Below are positions 1-4,792 of a stretch of 8,771 nucleotides of DNA, in pieces (the first letter of the stretch is position 1; every line of letters begins with the position of its first letter). The notes under the pieces were generated by a model. That model ran no database searches, was not told the origin of the DNA, and saw only the letters and a program-made list of their open reading frames with translations. A program made the translations under genes and the position numbers. The DNA is from Halobacteriales archaeon QH_10_70_21 (GTDB taxonomy: Archaea > Halobacteriota > Halobacteria > Halobacteriales > Haloarculaceae): NCBI GenBank assembly GCA_003021325.1, contig PXQM01000079.1:1-8771 (forward strand), written 5' to 3'.

Positions 1-59
1 AGGCTGTACGGCACACCGTCGATACCGAAGAAGGCGACTCGCGGGCCGTCGCCGCCGCG
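1..59. repeat. Left arm of a perfect 59-bp inverted repeat
   Basis: Base i in 1-59 is the complement of base 516-i, checked base by base with no mismatch; identity stops at position 60 (A, where 456 would need to be T). The arm runs off the left window edge, so its true length is unknown. Its partner at 457-515 encodes codons 8-27 of the phosphodiesterase gene, so this arm reads as the same protein segment on the minus strand (residues around VAFFGIDGVPY). Confidence 0.97.
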
Positions 60-75
60 AATTCCCGCGAGGCAT
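1..75 (-). pseudogene. Headless inverted copy of the phosphodiesterase 5' end (partial)
   Basis: On the minus strand, 59 down to 1 encodes the same residues as codons 8-27 of the phosphodiesterase at 436-1722, and continues outside the window. The matching first seven codons are absent. The nearest ATG (75-73) is 16 nt before the conserved part and therefore out of frame. The correct frame is open upstream only to a TAA at 107-105, with a TTG at 98-96 as the sole candidate start, which would be unusual in haloarchaea. It may be a decayed paralogue, a short duplicated fragment, or the currently silent arm of an invertible locus. What lies left of position 1 decides between these. Confidence 0.45.
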
Positions 76-198
76 ACGCCCGGCTGGAATATTCTCAATA
101 GTAATTACAAGAATTCGGGCTTTCGTACGGCGGTTTTGCTCCACTTGATGCCCAAAAGTAATACTCGGGGTTGTGTGGATACATTATGTTTATAGTGT

Positions 199-206
199 GA
201 TATATG
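199..206 (+). promoter_or_regulatory. TATA box of a leaderless promoter for the small gene at 231
   Basis: GATATATG lies with its centre about 27 nt before the ATG at 231, the spacing expected when an archaeal transcript starts at the first codon. It sits in a strikingly AT-rich stretch (about 84-215) in a high-GC genome. A second TATA-like word, TTTATAG, lies at 189-195. Confidence 0.55.
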
Positions 207-230
207 TGCCTGGAAGCACTGTCTACACAC

Positions 231-335
231 ATGAGTGCCGAACAGCAGTATCCGATGGGTATGCACCACATGACCGTCGTGCCGGAGAACTTCGACCCGT
301 TCGACGAGCCCGACGTCGAGGACGAATCCGAGTAA
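231..335 (+). CDS. Small leaderless gene, 34-residue acidic peptide, unknown function
   Basis: An ATG at 231 opens 34 codons ending in TAA at 333-335. Support for a real gene: a TATA box at leaderless distance, third codon positions G or C in 29 of 34 codons although the upstream flank is AT-rich, and an acidic tail typical of haloarchaea. The N-terminal half is methionine- and histidine-rich (PMGMHHMTVV); then comes NFDPFDEPD and an acidic end. There is no signal peptide, membrane segment or cysteine. The Met/His cluster could bind copper or another metal, or the product could be a peptide precursor or regulator; neither can be shown here. It lies 100 bp before the phosphodiesterase gene, which has its own promoter-like signal, and between the arms of the 59-bp inverted repeat. 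I do not recognise the family. Confidence 0.6.
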   Translation: MSAEQQYPMGMHHMTVVPENFDPFDEPDVEDESE

Positions 336-398
336 CCGTCGCCCGGTCCCCGGCGTCCTCGCCGGTATCTGCGAGCACCGTCCCGTCCAGCGGTAGAA

Positions 399-413
399 AC
401 GAAAGTTCTTGTA
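399..413 (+). promoter_or_regulatory. BRE/TATA-like promoter element of the phosphodiesterase gene
   Basis: ACGAAAG followed directly by TTCTTGTA puts a BRE-like CGAAA at about -36 to -32 and a weak TATA centred near -27 relative to the ATG at 436, consistent with a leaderless transcript. The same two words occur in the same order on the minus strand at 126-106, separated there by six extra bases, in front of the inverted copy of the gene's 5' end. Confidence 0.45.
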
Positions 414-435
414 GCCGCCTGCCCCAGACGCCGGT

Positions 436-1722
436 ATGGGACTGTTCGACCGGCTCCGCGGCGGCGACGGCCCGCGAGTCGCCTTCTTCGGTATCGACGG
501 TGTGCCGTACAGCCTGGTTGCCGACAACGAGGAGACCTTCGAGAACCTCCACGCGATCGAATCCGATGGAGCCGGCGGCGCCATCGACTCCATCGTCCCG
601 CCGGAGTCGAGCGCCTGCTGGCCGTCGCTTTCGACCGGCGTCAACCCCGGCGAGACCGGCGTCTACGGCTTCCAGGACCGCGAAGTGGGCAGCTACGACA
701 CCTACGTCCCGATGGGGCGGGACGTCCAGGCGAAACGGCTGTGGTCACGGGTCACCGACGCCGGCCGCGAGGCCACCGTGATGAACGTGCCCGTGACGTT
801 CCCGCCGGACCGCGACGTCCAGCGGATGGTCAGCGGCTTCCTCTCGCCCGGCGTCGACAAGGCCGCCTACCCCGACGAGCTCCGGGAGACGCTGGAGGGG
901 CTCGACTACCGGATCGACGTCAACGCCAAGCTCGGGCACGACGACGACAAGACCGAGTTCATCGAGGACGCCCACGAGACGCTCGACGCGCGGTTCGAGG
1001 CGTTCAAACACTACGTCCAGGCGGACGACTGGGACCTCTTCTTCGGCGTCTTCATGACGACCGACCGGGTCAACCACTTCCTGTTCAAACACTACGAGGA
1101 GAACGGCGAGTACGAGGAGGAGTTCCTCGAGTTCTACGCGAAGGTCGACCGCTACCTGGGCGAGCTGCGCGGAATGCTCGACGAGGAGACGACGATGGTC
1201 GTCGCCTCCGACCACGGCTTCACGCCGCTGAACTGGGAGGTCAAGTGCAACGTCTGGCTCGAGGAGAACGGTTGGCTCTCCTACGAGGACGACGACCACG
1301 AGAGCCTCGAGGACATCAGCGACGAGACCCGCGCGTACTCGCTCATCCCCGGTCGATTCTACGTCAACCTGGAGGGCCGCGAACCGCGGGGCTCGGTCCC
1401 GCAGGACGGGTACGAGACGGTCCGCAGCGAGCTCAAGGCGGAACTCGAGGCGCTCCGCGGCGACCACGACGACATCGCGCCCGACCTCGTCGTCATCCCG
1501 AACCACGGCTTCGACCTGAAGGCCGGGTTCAAGGGCGGCGACGACGTCTTCGACACCGGCCCCCGGAACGGCATGCACAGCTTCGACAACGCCTGCCTGT
1601 TCGTCGACGACGACAGCGCGACCATCGGCGATGTCGACCTCTACGACATCGCGCCGACGTTGCTCGAGCTCATGGACCTCGAGGTCGACCGCGGCGAGTT
1701 CGACGGCGCCAGCCTGGTCTGA
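436..1722 (+). CDS. Alkaline phosphatase superfamily phosphodiesterase/nucleotide pyrophosphatase-like protein
   Basis: This is a soluble 428-residue hydrolase of the type I phosphodiesterase/nucleotide pyrophosphatase group (Pfam Phosphodiest fold), expected to cleave phosphate esters with two metal ions. The metal and catalytic residues appear in family order: D21 in FFGIDG, a serine nucleophile around S58-S59 in PPESSACWPS followed by STGVNPGETGVYGF, D210 and H214 in TTDRVNHF, D259-H260 in SDHGF, and H381 in GMHSF. The C-terminal DLYDIAPTLLELM is also typical. There is no signal peptide or membrane segment, so it is likely cytoplasmic. In haloarchaea such proteins are often simply called alkaline phosphatase or sulfatase-like, and the natural substrate is unknown. 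The ATG at 436 is favoured by the promoter spacing. Codons 8-27 lie within the 59-bp inverted repeat whose other arm is at 1-59, so this copy could take part in recombination with an inverted paralogue. Confidence 0.88.
   Translation: MGLFDRLRGGDGPRVAFFGIDGVPYSLVADNEETFENLHAIESDGAGGAIDSIVPPESSACWPSLSTGVNPGETGVYGFQDREVGSYDTYVPMGRDVQAKRLWSRVTDAGREATVMNVPVTFPPDRDVQRMVSGFLSPGVDKAAYPDELRETLEGLDYRIDVNAKLGHDDDKTEFIEDAHETLDARFEAFKHYVQADDWDLFFGVFMTTDRVNHFLFKHYEENGEYEEEFLEFYAKVDRYLGELRGMLDEETTMVVASDHGFTPLNWEVKCNVWLEENGWLSYEDDDHESLEDISDETRAYSLIPGRFYVNLEGREPRGSVPQDGYETVRSELKAELEALRGDHDDIAPDLVVIPNHGFDLKAGFKGGDDVFDTGPRNGMHSFDNACLFVDDDSATIGDVDLYDIAPTLLELMDLEVDRGEFDGASLV
457..515. repeat. Right arm of the 59-bp inverted repeat, inside the phosphodiesterase gene
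   Basis: Exact reverse complement of 1-59, covering codons 8-27 of the phosphodiesterase. The arms enclose 397 bp (60-456) that carry the small gene, the promoter and the first seven codons of the phosphodiesterase. Perfect identity at 59 bp, including third codon positions, points to recent duplication, gene conversion or ongoing recombination rather than ordinary paralogue divergence. Confidence 0.97.
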
Positions 1723-1793
1723 GGTCCCCATCGTCGCCCCGGACGCGACTGCCATCCCCGAATCGAGTGGACGGTTCGGCCGGCCTCGTGTCG

Positions 1794-1800
1794 TATTTAC
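1794..1800 (+). promoter_or_regulatory. TATA box of a leaderless promoter for the CPBP protease
   Basis: TATTTAC is centred about 26 nt before the ATG at 1823. This supports that ATG over the longer open frame that starts inside the phosphodiesterase gene. Confidence 0.5.
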
Positions 1801-1822
1801 GCCTCCTTCCCCTACCCGGCGT

Positions 1823-2704
1823 ATGGATGGTTCTTCCGACGGCGACCCCGCTGACAGGGGGTCCTCGCCCTCCGACGACCGCGCGGTCTACCGGGCCGAG
1901 CGGTCGGTCTCGGGGACGTCCGGCGGCGGCGGCACCGCGACGGAACCGAACGACGAATCGCTGTTCCGGACGGTCGGCGCGGCGGTCGGACTCGGGGTCG
2001 CGGGCATCCTGATACTCGGTCTCGTCACGGCGGTGGTCGCCCTCCTCGGCAGGGCGGCGGGCCTCGCGCTGGGAACCCTGTTCATCGCCTCGATCGCGCT
2101 CGGGCAGTATCTCGGGTTTGTCGGGCTCGGGCTGGCGTACCTCAGGACCCGCGGCTTCGCGTGGAGCCAGGTCCGCTCGTACCTCGGCATCCGGCTGCCG
2201 TCGCCCACGGAGGTCGGCGTCATCGTCGTCGGCTACCTGGCCATCGTCGCCATCCTCGTTGTGGTGCTGTCGGTCGCGCTGCAGTTCCTCCCCGAACCGG
2301 CGGAGAACCAGGGCGCCGCGATGTTCGCCAGCAACCCCGAACTGATACCGGCCGGAATCGTCGTGATGTTCCTCGTCGTCGGGCCCTCCGAGGAGTTCCT
2401 CTTCCGTGGCATCGTCCAGAGCCGCCTCCGCGAGCGGCTGTCGGCGATTCCGGCCGTCGCCATCGCCGGCAGCATCTTCGCCGTCGTCCACGTGATCGCG
2501 CTGGCGGGCAGCCCCTCGGCGGTCGCGGTCACCGTCACCGGCCTGCTCGTTCCCGGCCTCGTCCTCGGGGTCGTCTACGAGTACACCGGCAACCTCGTCG
2601 TCCCGTGGCTCATCCACAGCATCCACAACTCCCTGCTTCTGACGGGGCTGCTCCTCGCCGGCGAGGGCACGGCCCTCCTGTCGGCGCTTTTCGGCATCGC
2701 GTAG
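1823..2704 (+). CDS. CPBP family intramembrane glutamic endopeptidase
   Basis: This is a 293-residue multi-pass membrane protein of the CPBP/Abi family (Rce1-like, Pfam PF02517). Residues 1-45 are a hydrophilic acidic N-terminus rich in Ser and Gly. Hydrophobic segments follow at about 50-75, 80-105, 130-153, 173-187, 208-228, 236-252 and 265-290. The family motifs are intact: E190-E191 and R195 in GPSEEFLFRG, H223 in VVHVIAL, and H265 with H268-N269 in HSIHNS. The family cleaves proteins within the membrane; roles range from CAAX processing to bacteriocin handling, and the archaeal substrate here is unknown. The start is chosen from the TATA box at leaderless distance and from a stretch after the phosphodiesterase stop that does not look coding. 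No partner gene is apparent: it is followed by decayed genes. Confidence 0.9.
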   Translation: MDGSSDGDPADRGSSPSDDRAVYRAERSVSGTSGGGGTATEPNDESLFRTVGAAVGLGVAGILILGLVTAVVALLGRAAGLALGTLFIASIALGQYLGFVGLGLAYLRTRGFAWSQVRSYLGIRLPSPTEVGVIVVGYLAIVAILVVVLSVALQFLPEPAENQGAAMFASNPELIPAGIVVMFLVVGPSEEFLFRGIVQSRLRERLSAIPAVAIAGSIFAVVHVIALAGSPSAVAVTVTGLLVPGLVLGVVYEYTGNLVVPWLIHSIHNSLLLTGLLLAGEGTALLSALFGIA

Positions 2705-2741
2705 CACGGACTCAGGGTGGCGGGTCCCGGACGCTGCCGGG

Positions 2742-2762
2742 GGCGCCGTCTCCGACGGCGTC
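2742..2762 (+). terminator. Hairpin after the CPBP gene, possible terminator
   Basis: GGCGCCGTC and GACGGCGTC form a 9-bp stem (one G-T wobble) around a TCC loop, 37 bp after the CPBP stop codon. No T-run follows, and the stretch also abuts a decayed minus-strand gene, so the hairpin may be coincidental in GC-rich DNA. Confidence 0.2.
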
Positions 2763-2764
2763 CC

Positions 2765-2946
2765 CGCGAGCCCGTTCCAGGCCCGGAACGAGCCGACCGT
2801 GAGGGTGTTGGTCTGCGGGCAGAATGGCGTCGTCGGTGTGAACTCCGCCCGGAGTGCCCGGTCGACGCCGTCGACGGCGCCGCGCCCGGCCTCGCGGGCC
2901 CCGCACACCTCCACCTGCTGCTCGTGGGGTGGGTGTGCGTCACCAT
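2765..2946 (-). pseudogene. Remnant of an unidentified minus-strand gene with a frameshift
   Basis: From 2935 down to 2765 the minus strand encodes a sequence with the look of a real protein: HEQQVEVCGARE, then VDRALRAEF, then TPTTPFCPQTNTLTVGSFRAWNGLA, with haloarchaeal codon use (third positions nearly all G or C). A plausible start, ATG at 2946-2944 giving MVTHTHP, is in another frame. Removing one base from the C-run near 2932-2936 would join the two as a short His-rich N-terminus plus the rest. After the WNGLA segment nothing protein-like follows before the CPBP gene, so the 3' end appears lost. I do not recognise the family. The ATG lies only 9 bp from the divergent start at 2956, leaving no room for promoters and suggesting DNA has been lost here too. 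It could still be a chance antisense frame. Confidence 0.4.
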
Positions 2947-2955
2947 CACGGACCG

Positions 2956-3123
2956 ATGACGCAGTTCGTTCCCGTCCGGTCGGGGACGACGCTGCACTCC
3001 CGCCGGCTCGCGAGCGCACAGCTCGCGCTCGTCACGGTCGGCCTCGCCGGGTTTGCGACCGCGCTCCTCGCCGCCGCGCCCGCGTGGCTCGCTCCCGCCG
3101 GCGCCCTCGTCGTCCTCGGGTTC
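2956..3123 (+). pseudogene. 5' fragment of a multi-spanning membrane protein gene
   Basis: An ATG at 2956 starts about 56 residues that look genuine: a charged N-terminus (MTQFVPVRSGTTLHSRRLAS), then a hydrophobic segment around ALVTVGLAGFATALLAAAP and the start of a second (LAPAGALVVLGF). The match to a membrane protein stops abruptly near 3112-3123, where antisense NirK sequence begins. The short arginine-ended N-terminus followed by closely packed helices recalls haem-copper oxidase-like or NnrS-like proteins near haloarchaeal denitrification genes, but this is only an impression. The frame stays open to 3570, so a chimeric 204-residue product ending in the CGCGG tail is formally possible. 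No TATA box is visible at the leaderless distance. Confidence 0.5.
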
Positions 3124-3390
3124 GACGAGGATGGCGCCGAACATGCCGGCGCTGATGTGCTGGTCCATGTTCGGGACCGCACAGTGGTAGATGAACACGT
3201 CGGGGTACATCGCTCTGAACCGGATGGTGGCGGTCTCGCCGGGGGTGACGGTGGTGTCCTCGGCACCGCCGCCCGGCCCGTAGACGGCGTGGACGTCGAT
3301 GTTGTGCGGCATCGCGCTGTCGGCCTCGCTGGTGAGGCTCAGCGTCACCGGGTCGCCGCGGCGGACCCGGAGCTCGCCGTTCGGGACGCA
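3112..3390 (-). pseudogene. nirK: Fragment of copper-containing nitrite reductase NirK (cupredoxin domain 1)
   Basis: Read on the minus strand from 3390 to 3112, this encodes about 93 residues of the first cupredoxin domain of NirK, the periplasmic-side enzyme that reduces nitrite to nitric oxide in denitrification. Counting from the Met codon at 3312-3310, the ligands are H3 and H8 in MPHNIDVHAV, H43-C44 in IYHCAVPN, and H52 and M57 in DQHISAGM. These are the complete type 1 copper set (H3, C44, H52, M57) and the two domain-1 type 2 ligands (H8, H43). The Cys-to-His spacing of 8 matches class II (AniA-like) enzymes. The signal region and all of domain 2, including its catalytic histidine, are missing. 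A full protein is about 350 residues, so this cannot be functional. Both ends abut fragments of plus-strand genes, overlapping them by only 12-15 bp. Confidence 0.85.
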
Positions 3391-3570
3391 ATCGGCGCCA
3401 TCGAACACACCGTTCCTGGCAACCACGTCAACCTGGCCACGCACGGTGACCTCGGTCTCCCCGGGGAGTTCCTCTACGACGCCCTCTCCACGGAGTACCC
3501 CGACCTGGAGTACGAGTACGTCGAGCAGTGTGGCTGTGGCGGGCACGTCACGCGCGTGTACGTCGAATGA
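3376..3570 (+). pseudogene. C-terminal part of a CGCGG-family radical-SAM-modified RiPP precursor
   Basis: The last 64 codons before the TGA at 3568-3570 encode DAIGAIEHTVPGNHVNLATHG, a middle of about 20 residues, then YEYVEQCGCGGHVTRVYVE. The terminal CGCGGHVTRV-type block, preceded by a PGNHVNL-like motif, is what I know from the haloarchaeal CGCGG family of ribosomally made peptides thought to be modified by radical SAM/SPASM enzymes. Family precursors are about 90-100 residues, so the N-terminal third (leader) is missing and replaced by sequence antisense to NirK. There is no start codon of its own nearby, and the in-frame ATG upstream is at 2956. No radical SAM gene is in the window. 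The modification site itself is intact, so a fused product carrying it cannot be excluded. Confidence 0.7.
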
Positions 3571-3759
3571 TTGCCCGCTCGTCCGGCACTGTGAGGTAGT
3601 GCTGCGGACGTGGCGAGGCCCCGGCAGTGACGCGCAGCGAGCGAACGCCCACCTCTGCAGTGGTGCCGCCGAGAGAACGACGACGCGGTTCCGGGACGGC
3701 CGCCGGCGGACGTATGTCCGGCGGTCCACGGCTGCGGTTCCGCCGGTCCGAGAGTGAGG

Positions 3760-4121
3760 CTACGCGGCCGCCTCGACGGCCTCGACGAGTTCGTCGTAGT
3801 CGGGTTCGTTCGTCGGGTCCTCGGCCTCCCAGCCGTGTCGGAAACGAGGTCGAACTCGAGGTCGTACTCGTCGGCGAACGCCTCGAGGCTAAACGCCGAG
3901 TCGGCGCTGACGCCGAAGACGGTCGCGCCCGCCGCCTCGAATCTACCGATGTGGTCCTGCAGGGCGACCATCTCGTTGCTGCACGGCGGCGTGAACGCGC
4001 CGGGGAAGAACGCCAGCACGACCGGCCCGTCGCCGAGGTGTTCCTCGAGGTCGAACGATTCGTGGTCGCTGCCCCTGTACGTCGCGCTGAAGGTCGGCGC
4101 AGTGTCGCCCGTCGAAACCAT
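3760..4121 (-). pseudogene. Peroxiredoxin (AhpC/TSA, redoxin) with an out-of-frame internal deletion
   Basis: The ATG at 4121-4119 begins a typical thioredoxin-fold peroxidase: MVSTGDTAPTFSAT, then FFPGAFTPPCSNEMVALQ with the peroxidatic C47, then FGVSADSAFSLEAFADEY and FDLVSDTAG ending at 3828. The frame then continues as arginine/threonine-rich nonsense. From 3831 in another frame the genuine family C-terminus is present, WEAEDPTNEPDYDE and onward to a TAG at 3762-3760. The missing middle corresponds to about 37 residues, including the conserved strand with the Arg of the active site (a KRAVFV-like segment). The deletion length is 1 more than a multiple of 3. The shifted product would be peroxidase-dead. 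Such enzymes detoxify peroxides and are usually about 155 residues. A weak TATA-like word (GTTAGA, 4154-4149) lies about 30 nt upstream. Confidence 0.85.
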
Positions 4122-4286
4122 GTCGTCCGCGCGTAGGACCGCCAGCGGTCTAACTCCTCGGGTACCGGCGGCGTCCTCCCCCAGGTGGCGCAGCGTCGGT
4201 GCGACTCCCGTACGCGGCGACTCGCCCGTCCGTCCGACGCGTCCAGCCCGCGACCTACGACGGACGTCGAGCCGAACCGGTTCGCG

Positions 4287-4300
4287 GAAACCCATTCAAC
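4287..4300 (+). promoter_or_regulatory. Weak BRE/TATA-like element before the SRPBCC gene
   Basis: GAAAC followed by CATTCAAC is centred about 26 nt before the GTG at 4323. Poor as a TATA box, but the spacing supports a leaderless GTG start. Confidence 0.3.
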
Positions 4301-4322
4301 CCGGGCGGTCCAACACGACACC

Positions 4323-4739
4323 GTGGAGGAGGTCACTGTCACACGGCGGCTCGACGTGCCGCCCGAGGCCGTCCGGGACACGATACGAGACGTCGGTCCG
4401 TTCACGGAGGCGGCAGGGTTCGACGAGGTGACCGCCGAGGACGGGGCCATCTACATCACGAACATGGTCGGGATTCTTACCGTGGAACTGACGCTGACGG
4501 TCCTCGAGGACGCGGACGCGGCCCTCGCCTGCGAGCAGCGGGACGGGATGTTCGAGTCGATGCGGACCACCTACGAGGTCGCCGAGACCGACGACGGGAG
4601 CCCCGTGACGGCCACGACGGAGTTCGCCCTCGACGTCGTCCTCGTCGGCGAGGTGCTCGACGCGACGGTCATCAAGCGTCAGCGACGCAAGGAGCTCACC
4701 GCACAGTTCGACTGGCTCGAGACCGTCTGCGTGGGCTGA
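4323..4739 (+). CDS. SRPBCC family protein (polyketide cyclase/START-like fold)
   Basis: This is a 138-residue soluble protein with the helix-grip fold that binds hydrophobic ligands. It begins VEEVTVTRRLDVPPEAVRDT, the usual first strand and first helix. Then come GFDEVTAEDGAIYITNMVGI, VELTLTVLED, TTYEV and VTATTEFALDVVLVGEVLDA, and a long C-terminal helix with VIKRQRRKELTAQFDWLE, as in many haloarchaeal SRPBCC proteins. The ligand is unknown. The GTG at 4323 is preferred to the ATG at 4185 because conserved family sequence starts immediately after it, and the 46 extra residues from 4185 are rich in Arg, Ser and Pro and look noncoding. It is convergent with the ATP-grasp gene (53 bp between stops) and diverges from the broken peroxiredoxin. 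Confidence 0.82.
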   Translation: MEEVTVTRRLDVPPEAVRDTIRDVGPFTEAAGFDEVTAEDGAIYITNMVGILTVELTLTVLEDADAALACEQRDGMFESMRTTYEVAETDDGSPVTATTEFALDVVLVGEVLDATVIKRQRRKELTAQFDWLETVCVG

Positions 4740-4792
4740 CCAGCGGGACCCGCCCGGGAGTCCGACGCCGACGACCCCGGACGCGAGCGCCG

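Noticed and set aside
745..1755. 336-residue minus-strand open frame
   Set aside because: Antisense to the phosphodiesterase, whose catalytic motifs are complete; Val/Glu/Leu-biased low-complexity composition typical of the complement of GC-rich haloarchaeal genes.
3711..3726. CGGAC-GTAT-GTCCG hairpin
   Set aside because: The stem is only 5 bp with mismatches beyond it; expected by chance in this composition.
2575..3729. 384-residue minus-strand frame taken as one gene
   Set aside because: Only 3112-3390 resembles a protein (NirK); the rest is Arg/Ser-rich and antisense to other remnants or to the CPBP gene.
3571..3759. Possible further gene remnant or mobile element between the RiPP and peroxiredoxin pieces
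   Set aside because: All frames are Arg/Ser-rich without motifs, and no insertion-sequence ends or target duplications are visible.
4185..4322. Upstream ATG extension of the SRPBCC protein
   Set aside because: The 46 extra residues look noncoding, and the conserved fold begins right after the GTG at 4323.
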